Positions 29,479-38,178 of a stretch of DNA of 49,207 nt are shown here, piece by piece. The notes under the pieces were generated by a model that worked only from the letters and a program-made list of their open reading frames with translations, was not told the origin of the DNA and did no database searches. Both the position numbers and the translations under genes were made by a program. The stretch is from Neiella marina (lineage in GTDB: Bacteria > Pseudomonadota > Gammaproteobacteria > Enterobacterales > Neiellaceae): NCBI RefSeq assembly GCF_002165625.1, contig NZ_NGNS01000029.1, forward strand, positions 1-49,207, read 5' to 3'. How positions within the stretch are numbered: position 1 is the first letter of the stretch; each line of letters opens with the position of its first letter.

Positions 29479-29730
29479 TTAAACCTTGGTATCGATTAAC
29501 GTACCAACAACTTCATCAGCTGTACGAATCACTTTAGCGCCAGCAAGAGACATAATTTCAGCTTTTTTTAAATCGACCACTGCCTCAGTCAAGCTGGTTG
29601 TGCCAGGTGCACTCATTGAGCTCTCAGACTCGGGCTCTACAACGGCTTCGGCAATTGCCTGAGAACTCTCAGCCGCAGTGTAAAAAGCTTGATTAACAAT
29701 GTTTAAGCCAGATTGGTGAATGCTATTCAT
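29479..29730 (-). CDS. Small protein resembling a miniature flagellar rod/hook protein
   Basis: An 83-residue protein with no family I can name with certainty. The N-terminus (SGLNIVNQAFYTAAESSQAI) and C-terminus (SLAGAKVIRTADEVVGTLID) resemble the paired terminal helices of axial flagellar proteins such as FlgC or FlgG, whose C-termini read like AKVIxTADxMLxTLI. The central domains of those proteins are missing. ATG 29730 is fixed by a perfect AGGAGGT site. The likeness is by eye and the function is unknown. Confidence 0.7.
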   Translation of the reverse strand: MNSIHQSGLNIVNQAFYTAAESSQAIAEAVVEPESESSMSAPGTTSLTEAVVDLKKAEIMSLAGAKVIRTADEVVGTLIDTKV

Positions 29731-29751
29731 TCTGACCTCCTCCAAACATGA

Positions 29752-29776
29752 ACTGTTTAATTATCGTACAAACAGT
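29752..29776. promoter_or_regulatory. Inverted repeat upstream of the small flagellar-like gene
   Basis: Perfect arms ACTGTTT (29752-29758) and AAACAGT (29770-29776) with an 11-base spacer, 21 bases before the start codon. A GATAAT hexamer on the minus strand lies within the spacer and could be a -10, so this may be an operator. It is not a LexA box (wrong spacing). Confidence 0.4.
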
Positions 29777-29892
29777 ACTAAATGAAAAGGTTTTAAAAGC
29801 ATAAATCCAATAGCTGAATCTAGCCTGAACGCCCGTCAGAATAACGTTTAGTGCTAAATTATTGACGCCTTGCTGACTTGATTCAGACTGAC

Positions 29893-30633
29893 TTAAGAAG
29901 CTGTCGTAACAATGCTAAGAAGCCAATCTGTTGCTAGCTCTGGGTGACTGATAAAAGGAGCATGAGATGCTTTTGGTAAAACGGTAGCTGCTTCGCCAAG
30001 GTGTTTGGCTAACGCTATAGGTACCAACGAATCCAACCGCCCGAGTAACCAATACTGCGGCGTTGGCGATTTAATGTCTCTAAAGTCAACTTGTTGTAGC
30101 AGGTTTAGGCCTTGCTGTAACGCCTCTGCTTGGGGGGCAGGGTATTGCCCAAGACGCTGCTTGATTTGGCGGATATCCTGTTTAGCGGATTCGCTACCCA
30201 TTGCCTGAATAGCAAGAAATCGCTCGATGGTTTTATTGGGGTCTAAATGCAACTGCTCGATAAATTGCGCCAACACCTGTGGCTGAATGCCACGCCATCG
30301 CTCAGCAGCAGGAAAATGTGGTGATGTAGCAACCAACAGCTGCGCTTTCACTCGCTCTGGGTGACGCTGCGCTAAGCGCTGAACCAACAATCCGCCCAGT
30401 GACCAACCCAACCAATATGCCTGCTCAGGTAGTTCGGGTAATACGGCATCGAGCCACTCATCAAGATCGGCATTGTCGCAAGCCGGGCGCCCGCCGAACC
30501 CTGGCAGATTGACCAAGTGACAGCGAAAATGAAGCTGCAGCTGCTCTACCCAGCTGTCAAAAATCCCTGCATTCATGCCCCAACCGTGAAAAAGCACCAA
30601 ATCATCGCCCTGGCCAGTTCGCAAAACCGTCAT
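29893..30633 (-). CDS. bioH: Pimeloyl-[acyl-carrier protein] methyl ester esterase
   Basis: Releases pimeloyl-ACP from its methyl ester to start biotin synthesis. The 246-residue alpha/beta hydrolase has nucleophile S78 in GWSLGG, D201 in LLGRLDSLVP, H224 in ASHAPFISHP, and the oxyanion motif HGWGMN. ATG 30633 gives the usual BioH N-terminus; the frame is open 33 codons further, over the divergent gntX start region. Neighbours gntX and nfuA match E. coli order. Confidence 0.93.
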   Translation of the reverse strand: MTVLRTGQGDDLVLFHGWGMNAGIFDSWVEQLQLHFRCHLVNLPGFGGRPACDNADLDEWLDAVLPELPEQAYWLGWSLGGLLVQRLAQRHPERVKAQLLVATSPHFPAAERWRGIQPQVLAQFIEQLHLDPNKTIERFLAIQAMGSESAKQDIRQIKQRLGQYPAPQAEALQQGLNLLQQVDFRDIKSPTPQYWLLGRLDSLVPIALAKHLGEAATVLPKASHAPFISHPELATDWLLSIVTTAS

Positions 30634-30703
30634 TACCGCCCCATACTTTGAAAAATTACCACTATTACTGCCACAGGATGTGGCGCGACACCTAAGGACA
30701 GGT

Positions 30704-31462
30704 ATGTTAAGAATTTCTGAGTATCCCGCCAAGCTTCACCGACAAATATCGCAACTGACTCGTCGACTACTGGCACAAACTTTAAGTCCTCGATGCGCTT
30801 TGTGTCAGTTACCGATGACAGGGAGTGAAGCGGCTTACTTTCATCATAGTGTTTGCAGCGCCTGTATCACTCAGCTTCCGCTATGCGCGGGCAATTGTCG
30901 GCGTTGTGCCCTGCCATTGGCGGTTGGCGATGCTGATATCGAGCCGGTTTGTGGTGAATGCCAACAGCAACAATCACCAATTAGTGAGATGATCGCAATG
31001 GGCTGGCACCAAAGTCATGTCCGGCACCTAATTCACCTGTTTAAGTATCACGGTCAATTAGCAGCCGGCAGAGCATTGAGCGCTGCTTGGTTGCACCACT
31101 GTCACATCGATGACATGCCACAAGCGCTGTTGCCAGTACCAAGCCATCGCAGCAAGATTCGTCAGCGAGGTTTTAATCCGGCGGCAATTCTCGCATCTGA
31201 TCTCGGTGCTCATTTAGCTATACCAGTTGACCTTAATTGCTGTGTTAGATTGTACGCCGGTGACAGTCAAACCGGCAAAGATAAGACCGAGCGCTGGCGT
31301 CAGGTCCAAGCCATGTACCGGGTGGTCGGCTGCCCTTATGATCATGTCGCAATAGTGGACGATGTCGTGACGACACAAGCGACTGTGACGACAATCGCCA
31401 CGCAGTTAAAACAGCACGGAGTGTCACGAGTCGATGTCTGGTGTATCGGCCGGACACCATGA
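30704..31462 (+). CDS. gntX: ComF family amidophosphoribosyltransferase-like protein
   Basis: A 252-residue ComF/GntX protein: an N-terminal zinc-finger-like region with CALC, CSAC, C..CRRC and CGEC pairs, and a C-terminal phosphoribosyltransferase fold with the PRPP loop VAIVDDVVTTQAT. ATG 30704 is preferred over GTG 30680 because AAGGA lies five bases upstream. ComF proteins act in DNA uptake in competent bacteria; E. coli GntX has been linked to use of external DNA. Role here unproven. Confidence 0.9.
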   Translation: MLRISEYPAKLHRQISQLTRRLLAQTLSPRCALCQLPMTGSEAAYFHHSVCSACITQLPLCAGNCRRCALPLAVGDADIEPVCGECQQQQSPISEMIAMGWHQSHVRHLIHLFKYHGQLAAGRALSAAWLHHCHIDDMPQALLPVPSHRSKIRQRGFNPAAILASDLGAHLAIPVDLNCCVRLYAGDSQTGKDKTERWRQVQAMYRVVGCPYDHVAIVDDVVTTQATVTTIATQLKQHGVSRVDVWCIGRTP

Positions 31463-31535
31463 GTGCTTGTTTAAGCTAGGAGATTAGCGTTACAATTACC
31501 CAAGTATTTTTGTCAAGTATTCTAATGAGCCCGAT

Positions 31536-32114
31536 ATGATTGATATTTCTGCAGATGCTCAAGCGCATTTCGTTAAACTGCTAAGTCAGCAGCCCGAGAA
31601 CACCAGAATTCGCGTATTCGTAATTAATCCGGGTACTCCAAGCGCCGAATGTGGTGTTTCCTATTGCCCAGAAAACGCCGTCGAAGACAGCGATGAGACT
31701 TTCCCATACGACGGCTTCGAGGCTGTCGTCGATGCCGATAGCAAACCTTACCTTGACGATGCGGTAATTGATTATGTCACCGACAAACTGGGCGCTCAGC
31801 TCACGTTAAAAGCCCCCAATGCGCGGATGAAGAAAGTCGACCAAGATGCACCTTTGGTTGAGCGCATCAACTACTTGATTCAGAGCGAAATCAACCCTCA
31901 GCTCGCCAACCACGGTGGTAAGGTTGAAATTGTCGAGTTAACCGACGACGGTTATGTGGTGTTGCAATTCGGCGGCGGCTGTAATGGTTGTTCGATGGTC
32001 GATGTGACACTCAAAGAAGGCATTGAAAAACAGCTGTTGGAGCAGTTCCCGGACGAGCTAAACGGCGTTCGCGACATCACTGAGCACCAACACGGCGAGC
32101 ATTCCTACTACTAA
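31536..32114 (+). CDS. nfuA: Fe-S biogenesis protein NfuA
   Basis: A 192-residue carrier of [4Fe-4S] clusters: a degenerate A-type domain (about 1-95) fused to a Nfu domain (about 108-185) with the cluster-binding C149 and C152 in GGGCNGCSM. It delivers clusters to targets such as aconitase and lipoyl synthase in characterised species. It follows gntX, as in E. coli. Confidence 0.96.
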   Translation: MIDISADAQAHFVKLLSQQPENTRIRVFVINPGTPSAECGVSYCPENAVEDSDETFPYDGFEAVVDADSKPYLDDAVIDYVTDKLGAQLTLKAPNARMKKVDQDAPLVERINYLIQSEINPQLANHGGKVEIVELTDDGYVVLQFGGGCNGCSMVDVTLKEGIEKQLLEQFPDELNGVRDITEHQHGEHSYY

Positions 32115-32141
32115 TTTCAATAGTAAGTCACTGTAGCTCCA

Positions 32142-32164
32142 CAAAGGCCCTCATCGGGCCTTTG
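32142..32164. terminator. Hairpin terminator between nfuA and the sulfatase gene
   Basis: A perfect 9-base stem CAAAGGCCC / GGGCCTTTG with loop TCATC, lying between two convergent genes. The T-run is short. Confidence 0.65.
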
Positions 32165-32180
32165 TCATATCTACTCCTCA

Positions 32181-35048
32181 TCACTGAGGGCGAGCTTGTT
32201 TTAGAATGGCGCAACTGGCGGCAACTTCGCCATTGCTAGCATAAAGATTGGTTGTCTCAGCGGCATCGCTGCTAAGGTCATAACACTCATCGATACCTTC
32301 GTTGTTAATGTATTTGGCCACGCCATCGGTGACAGCCCAGCGATCTGTATCGGTCTCATCGTAAAGTTCAGAGTAAAGTTGCTGATGCACCTGTGACGCA
32401 GGTGCCTGAGCATCGAGATGCCCCAACAAACTTAAACCATCGATATCATTGCTGGTTGTCGCATTGCCGATCGCCAACAAAGTTGGGTACAAATCTTGAA
32501 TTTGCACCAAAGCATCAATTTCACCGGCATCTAAACCAATATTGTTGCCAGCAGCAATCACCAGCGGCACATTTACGCCTCCTTCATACATGGTTCCTTT
32601 GGCATGAGCAGCCGTGAATGGGTAGTCGCTATCTTCAATTACCGCAGCACCAGAAGTGCCGTTGTCGCCAACGAAAATAACCAAGGTATTCTCTCGAGTG
32701 GTTGTGTCCATGCTGTTCAGTAACTGACCGATAGCACTGTCCATCGCCTCTGCCATAGCGCGGTAACAAGCGGTCACTGGGTCATTACTGCTGTTGCGCG
32801 AGCACAGATCGCCCGGCTGACCAGCCAAACTGACAGCGTGATAGCTCCCCTCCGGTGGCACATGAAACGGAAAATGTGGGGCGTTAAATGCTAACTGGAC
32901 GAACCATGGCTGTTGAGTTGACGCAATCCACTCGGCGGCCTCGCTAGCGACAGCATCGGTAGCATATGCCGTTTCAACCACAGGCTCAGATTGCTCTGCA
33001 TCCGCGCCCACAAGGGTTGTTTTTTGCCAACTGAAGTAGTCATCGATATTTTCTAGGCTACCCGAGTAATAATCAAAGCCTTGCGAAGTTGGTAAACTTG
33101 CTTGCCTCGTACCCAAGTGCCACTTACCAAACAATGCTGTGGCGTAACCCGCATCTTTGAGCGCTTCAGCAATAGTGTATTCAGTTGCTGCCAACTCCCC
33201 CAACCGTCCGGGACTAAATACGCCATGGCGCAACGCGTGACGTCCGGTTAACAAGCTAGCTCTGGATGGCGAACACATAGGATTAGCCCAAACATTGCGA
33301 AACAACACGCCGCTGGAGGCAAGTTGGTCTATGTTGGGAGTTTGGGCACTATAGTCGCCGTGTTCGCCGTAACCACTAACGTTATCCACGCCAATGTCAT
33401 CACCCACGATCAATAAAATGTTGACGCTTCCGTCAGTGGCAATCGCTCGCGATGCCTGCGTTTGTTGCTGCGATCGGACGCACCGAACCCAATGATTGGT
33501 TTTGACGATGTCGCCCTGTGGTCCGCGATAGTAAAAAGTGCCATTGCCCAGATCCTGCGATGGCACGCTGCCGCCATTGCTCGCATCATCTTTGTCGTCA
33601 CTTCGTTGCGCACCAGCACCATGAACATCGAGCAATTGATTCATATAGCCAAGAGAGCGACCAAAATTGATGTATGCCGCTGCATGTCCGCGGCCACCAT
33701 AGCTGATGTGAGTGGTTGAACTCCAATAGGCTCCCCAATCTATCTCGCCCTCTTCGTTGGCAAAACTGGTGGCATCAAAAATCGGGTCAATAGCTGCTGA
33801 AGCATGGGTGTCTGGCGAACGTGAGTAATCTACGAGGCTATGCAACTCTTTGACATTGGGCAGCCGCCAATCACTATAGCCAGCCGTTGATGCCTGCTCG
33901 CAGAGGCCAATGGCATCATCCCAGTCACTGGATTGCTGATCATTTTGCTGCCACATCAGGCCTGTAGCATTGTCACTAACGGTAGCGTCACCATTATCAA
34001 CAAAGTCGTTGAGACCATATTCATCACCGGCGACACAACGAACATAATAAGACTTGTTATTCAGCGGGTAGCCTTTGATGCGACCATCAACAAAATTGAC
34101 CCCAAACATAGTTTCTGAATTGTTCATGGTCCGTGAGACATATTCAGTGGTGGTGGCATATTGGCCATCGATGATTCGCTCACCAGCGGATTGGTCGCCA
34201 AACACCCAGTCAAATATTGGATTTATAAATGGCACTAGCTCAGAGGTATCGGTGCCATCATAGCCACTTGGATCTTCGCCGGTGAACGCAATAATGGAGT
34301 ATGCTTCCTTTATTGACGGCAAACGCCAATCGTTGCGATCTGCAAACTCTAAGTTCTGGCAATAAGCGACAGCATTTGCCGGAGTCAGTTTATCGTCTGC
34401 ATCAACTTGACCATTGCCGTCAACATCGGTGCTTTGCGTCCACCATAGTCCGGTAACATTATCGATTACCACACTACCCGCTGCAGATAGCGAGTAGCTC
34501 GGTGAATTGCCTGTGTAGTCAGCATCGTATCCTTGATCTGAGCAAGTTGTTTCAGTGCCGCCAACGGAATTAAAACAACGGGTTTGGCCAGTATCGACAA
34601 TTGGCGAAAGGACCTTCGTAGTTGGCAGCTCAGCAACTATTTGTACGGTATCCAATGCGCTTTGCAACTCGCCATCACTGACGGTCAACTCAACTAGATA
34701 AATGCCAGCGATATCGACCGTGATAGCTGGTGAAACAGTCGAACTGCTATTTAGCTCCGCCTGACTACCTGCGGGCTGTTGCACCAAATGCCAAGAGTAG
34801 CTCAGCTGGTCGCCATCGGGATCACTACTTGCGGCGCCAGAGAGCATCACCACAGTATCTAGGGTAACCATCTGATCGGCGCCAGCATCTGCGATGGGTG
34901 CTTGATTGGGGGTGACAGGAGGAGACGGCGTCGAAGGGTTTGTCGACGAGGCGGAACCTCCACCACCACCGCAGCCCACCAGCACCATTAGTAGGAATAA
35001 CAATTGACTCAGCTGAGTTGCTATTGGCGTTGTCGCAGTGCTCTGCAT
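32181..35048 (-). CDS. Lipoprotein with PKD-like, two DUF1566 (Lcl) and sulfatase domains
   Basis: A 955-residue surface or periplasmic lipoprotein. Signal peptide with lipobox LVGC (C26), a glycine/serine linker, a PKD-like domain (about 48-140), then two DUF1566/Lcl C-terminal-type repeats (about 150-340 and 345-525) sharing TGLWW/TGLMW, DWRLP and YYVRC/HWVRC. Repeat one carries a canonical EF-hand-like loop (DVDGNGQVDADD, 208-219). Residues about 543-955 are a type I sulfatase: D550-D551, formylglycine site CSPSR (C592), GKWHLG (641-646), H725 and D795-N796. The catalytic set looks complete; substrate is unknown. ATG 35048 has GGAG upstream. No sulfatase-maturating enzyme is in the window. 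Confidence 0.85.
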   Translation of the reverse strand: MQSTATTPIATQLSQLLFLLMVLVGCGGGGGSASSTNPSTPSPPVTPNQAPIADAGADQMVTLDTVVMLSGAASSDPDGDQLSYSWHLVQQPAGSQAELNSSSTVSPAITVDIAGIYLVELTVSDGELQSALDTVQIVAELPTTKVLSPIVDTGQTRCFNSVGGTETTCSDQGYDADYTGNSPSYSLSAAGSVVIDNVTGLWWTQSTDVDGNGQVDADDKLTPANAVAYCQNLEFADRNDWRLPSIKEAYSIIAFTGEDPSGYDGTDTSELVPFINPIFDWVFGDQSAGERIIDGQYATTTEYVSRTMNNSETMFGVNFVDGRIKGYPLNNKSYYVRCVAGDEYGLNDFVDNGDATVSDNATGLMWQQNDQQSSDWDDAIGLCEQASTAGYSDWRLPNVKELHSLVDYSRSPDTHASAAIDPIFDATSFANEEGEIDWGAYWSSTTHISYGGRGHAAAYINFGRSLGYMNQLLDVHGAGAQRSDDKDDASNGGSVPSQDLGNGTFYYRGPQGDIVKTNHWVRCVRSQQQTQASRAIATDGSVNILLIVGDDIGVDNVSGYGEHGDYSAQTPNIDQLASSGVLFRNVWANPMCSPSRASLLTGRHALRHGVFSPGRLGELAATEYTIAEALKDAGYATALFGKWHLGTRQASLPTSQGFDYYSGSLENIDDYFSWQKTTLVGADAEQSEPVVETAYATDAVASEAAEWIASTQQPWFVQLAFNAPHFPFHVPPEGSYHAVSLAGQPGDLCSRNSSNDPVTACYRAMAEAMDSAIGQLLNSMDTTTRENTLVIFVGDNGTSGAAVIEDSDYPFTAAHAKGTMYEGGVNVPLVIAAGNNIGLDAGEIDALVQIQDLYPTLLAIGNATTSNDIDGLSLLGHLDAQAPASQVHQQLYSELYDETDTDRWAVTDGVAKYINNEGIDECYDLSSDAAETTNLYASNGEVAASCAILKQARPQ

Positions 35049-35209
35049 TTTCACTCTCCACGTCATTACAACAGTCACCACGGTGACAGATCTCAGTATG
35101 AAGAAGTGATTCAGTTAGGCAATAACCACAGAACGAAAGCTTGATTGTTAAAGCAAACCTACACTTGTTTACAAATGTCTACATTAGCCAACAATTGAGC
35201 GAATACTAT

Positions 35210-36511
35210 TCATTGTGTCACTCTGCGCAACTGCTCTGGCAGACAGTAAGACAAGCCAACACCGCGAGCGAGCAGGAAGCAAAGAAAAGCGATCCACAAG
35301 GCGTGATTGCCCTGCTGTTGGAGCAACCACCACGTTGGGAAAAACACCCCGAATGCCGCCAATATCATGGTATTACGCATTTGTTTTGCCGCCGAAAAGC
35401 CAATAAAAATGCCGTCTAACAAGAAACAAGCCGCGCCCGCTAACGGCAGTAACACAATATAAACTAGGAAATTTTCAGCAGTACGGCGTACTTCGTCGAG
35501 ATCCGTCAGCAAGGAGACGATAGCAGCACCAAACAGCCAAAACACAGCAGCAAATACCACAGCCAGAATCGCCGTCCAAAAGCCATTCAGTTGGATGGCT
35601 TGCACTGCATCGAAACGACGCTTAGCACCTTTGGCTTGAGCAACCATGGCTTCGGCAGCATACGCGATGCCATCGAGACCCAGAGCAATCAGCATAAGGA
35701 AATTCATCAATACCGCATTGGCGGCAATGGTGGCATCGCCGAGACGCGCGGCTTTTGCGGTCATAAAAGCAATGCATAACTGCAAACTCAGCGAGCGAAT
35801 GAAAATATCTAGATTCATCGCAATGAGTGACTTCATGTGCTGCCAATGCAACCAGAGCCTGTGCTGCCGCATACGCGCAATGATTTCAGGCTGTATGCGA
35901 CAGGCCAACCAAATTGCCAAGCCGGCAGCGCTAAAGTCAGCCATCACTGTCGCTAATGCTGCACCTTGTACGCCCCACTTGAATCCCAGCACGAACAGCA
36001 AGTCGAGCCCAATGTTCACAACATTGGTGATGATCAATAGTGCCATTGCGGTGCGGCTGCGTTGCAGGCCGATGAACCAGCCCATCATCACCAAGTTGGT
36101 TAAGGCCGCTGGCGCTGAGATGATGCGAATATCGAAGTAGAGTTGTGCCTGTTCAGCAACTAAAGCCGATGGCTTCATCAATGAGATAGCCGCTAGCCAA
36201 ATCGCTGAGTTAGTGAGTAGTAACAACAACCCAAGGCCCAAAGCCAAGGTTAATCCTTGCAGCAGCACATGACTCTGACGAACTTGGTCACCGGCACCAT
36301 AGGCCTGCCCAGCAAGCCCTGTAGTCGACATTCGGAGAAAACCCGCGAGCCAGTATATGAGCGTCACCACCATGCTGCCTACGGCAACGCCTCCAAGGTA
36401 GTAAACCTGATCCAAATGACCAATAACGGCGGTATCGACCAAACCAAGGAGTGGTACAGTGAGATTGGCAAGAATCATCGGCACCGCAATCTTGCCGATC
36501 CGACGATGCAT
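35210..36511 (-). CDS. dinF: MATE family efflux transporter, DinF-like
   Basis: A multidrug and toxic compound extrusion-type transporter with about twelve membrane helices. The N-terminus, PMILANLTVPLLGLVDTAVIGHL, is typical of the DinF branch. I prefer ATG 36511 (433 residues) because GAGG lies nine bases upstream and the start fits family length; ATG 36547 would add 12 residues and has no ribosome site. It lies 17 to 53 bases behind the SCO gene, in the same direction, so it may be co-transcribed with the oxidase cluster. In E. coli dinF is in the lexA operon; here lexA is 9 kb away and no LexA box is seen upstream. Confidence 0.88.
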   Translation of the reverse strand: MHRRIGKIAVPMILANLTVPLLGLVDTAVIGHLDQVYYLGGVAVGSMVVTLIYWLAGFLRMSTTGLAGQAYGAGDQVRQSHVLLQGLTLALGLGLLLLLTNSAIWLAAISLMKPSALVAEQAQLYFDIRIISAPAALTNLVMMGWFIGLQRSRTAMALLIITNVVNIGLDLLFVLGFKWGVQGAALATVMADFSAAGLAIWLACRIQPEIIARMRQHRLWLHWQHMKSLIAMNLDIFIRSLSLQLCIAFMTAKAARLGDATIAANAVLMNFLMLIALGLDGIAYAAEAMVAQAKGAKRRFDAVQAIQLNGFWTAILAVVFAAVFWLFGAAIVSLLTDLDEVRRTAENFLVYIVLLPLAGAACFLLDGIFIGFSAAKQMRNTMILAAFGVFFPTWWLLQQQGNHALWIAFLCFLLARGVGLSYCLPEQLRRVTQ

Positions 36512-36564
36512 CTCAACGTGCCTCAATGAGGCCCAAAAACTTGTCATGTCAAATTACATCGATA

Positions 36565-37227
36565 TTAGCGTTGAGCGATTGCGCGCGGAAAATCAGCCAG
36601 TAACTGAGATGCTTTCACGGTCGGTATTTCACCCGGCACAGCGACAGGCTTGAACACGCCATGGATATGACCATCTGGGTTGATCAGCACAATCGATGCG
36701 GAATGATCGACTAGGTAATTGTCGTTATCGGCACCATCATACAAGGCGTATGCTAAGCCAAGGTTGCGCGTCAGGGGAAATAGATCAGGGTGCGGACCAG
36801 TGGCGGCAATAAATGCAGGATTAAAGTAGTTTAGGTAGGCATGCAGTTTTTCTGGGTTGTCACGCTGCGGATCGGCACTCACGAACACCACTTGCACCGG
36901 TAGTTTGCTGGCTTGCTGCAGCTTGGGATAAATGCCATTGAGCATGGCAAGTGTCATCGGACAGATATCGGGACAAAAGGTATAGCCAAGGAAAACTAAG
37001 CTCCAGCTGCCAATGAATCGCTGATTGTCGAATGGTTGTTGTAGATGGTCAGTTAAATGAAATGGTTCAAGTTGTCGCTGAGGTTGGTAAACAACCAAGG
37101 TATCCGACTGATACCCGTAACCTTTGGCAATCACGGCCGATTCTGTCGGTTGGCTCTGTTGATAAGCCCAAAATCCAACCACAGCGGCGAGCAACGCGGC
37201 CGCCAACATGAGCAACTTGTTATTCAA
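36565..37227 (-). CDS. SCO1/SenC family copper chaperone for cytochrome oxidase
   Basis: A 220-residue membrane-anchored thioredoxin-fold protein (helix about 4-21, then periplasmic). The copper/redox ligands are present: CPDIC (C85, C89) and H175 in VDHSASIV. SCO proteins deliver or reduce copper at the CuA site of subunit II. Start TTG 37227 is supported by AAGGGA about five bases upstream; ATG 37209 would cut into the membrane helix. Last assembly gene of the cox cluster. Confidence 0.93.
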   Translation of the reverse strand: MNNKLLMLAAALLAAVVGFWAYQQSQPTESAVIAKGYGYQSDTLVVYQPQRQLEPFHLTDHLQQPFDNQRFIGSWSLVFLGYTFCPDICPMTLAMLNGIYPKLQQASKLPVQVVFVSADPQRDNPEKLHAYLNYFNPAFIAATGPHPDLFPLTRNLGLAYALYDGADNDNYLVDHSASIVLINPDGHIHGVFKPVAVPGEIPTVKASQLLADFPRAIAQR

Positions 37228-37263
37228 GTTATTCCCTTAGTGCATGTCACTGCAGTGGCCGAA

Positions 37264-38178
37264 TTAAGCGATGAAATGGTCGGCCAGAATCACAATAAAC
37301 AACAGCATAAGGTGGACGATTGAAAAACGGAAGGTTTTCATTGCCCACCTCTGTTCATCACCGAATTTCAGTCGGAGCGCATAGTAAATAAATGCCAAAT
37401 TCAGGGCACTGGCGCCAATCGCATAGAGCCAGCCATTCATGGCAGCCAAAAATGGGATCAAACTGACAACGAACAATAACAGGGTGTATAGCAACACAGC
37501 TGTTTTAGTGAACTCAATACCATGAGTGACAGGCAACATCGGCACATTAACCCGAGCATAATCGTTGCGTCGATGGATTGCTAAAGCCCAAAAGTGTGGC
37601 GGCGTCCAGGTGAAGATGATCATCACTAACAACAAGGGATAACCATCGATTTGGCCGGTCACCGCCGTCCACCCCAACAATGGTGGAATAGCGCCAGCCA
37701 AGCCGCCAATGACAATGTTTTGTGGCGTCGCTCGCTTCAAGTACATGGTGTAAACACCAGCATATCCAACTAGGCCAAACAGTGTTAACACGGCCGTAAG
37801 GGGGTTAACCAGAAACCACAACACGACAGTGCCGATTAACCCGAGCAGCGCGGCAAAGACCAATGCACGGTGAGTTTCCATCACCCCGCGAGGTAAAGGT
37901 CGATGATGGGTTCTAGCCATTTGCTCATCAATTTTGCGATCAACAACATGGTTGAGTACTGCAGCTGCGCCAGACACAAAACCGATACCGAGCAAACCGA
38001 AGACAACGGGTTGCCATGGCAGCCATCCCTGACTAGCAACACACATCCCAACCAGAGCGGTGAGCAACAACAGCATCACGACATTGGGCTTGGTCAATTG
38101 ATAATAATCTTGCCAGCTAGCGGAGCCCAACATGCGTTGAAGCACTCCAGGGGCCTTAAGCGTGAGAGTTCTAGCCAT
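37264..38178 (-). CDS. ctaB: Protoheme IX farnesyltransferase (heme O synthase)
   Basis: A 304-residue polytopic UbiA-family prenyltransferase that adds farnesyl to heme b, making heme O for the oxidase (also called cyoE). Motifs: [13 protein letters not shown] near the N-terminus and [20 protein letters not shown] with the aspartate-rich site. ATG 38178 is fixed by GGAGGT seven bases upstream and overlaps the ctaA end by eight bases. Confidence 0.95.
   Translation of the reverse strand: MARTLTLKAPGVLQRMLGSASWQDYYQLTKPNVVMLLLLTALVGMCVASQGWLPWQPVVFGLLGIGFVSGAAAVLNHVVDRKIDEQMARTHHRPLPRGVMETHRALVFAALLGLIGTVVLWFLVNPLTAVLTLFGLVGYAGVYTMYLKRATPQNIVIGGLAGAIPPLLGWTAVTGQIDGYPLLLVMIIFTWTPPHFWALAIHRRNDYARVNVPMLPVTHGIEFTKTAVLLYTLLLFVVSLIPFLAAMNGWLYAIGASALNLAFIYYALRLKFGDEQRWAMKTFRFSIVHLMLLFIVILADHFIA

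Noticed and set aside
36512-36600. LexA box upstream of the DinF-like gene
   Set aside because: Searched for CTGT-N8-ACAG because dinF is an SOS gene in E. coli; none is present.
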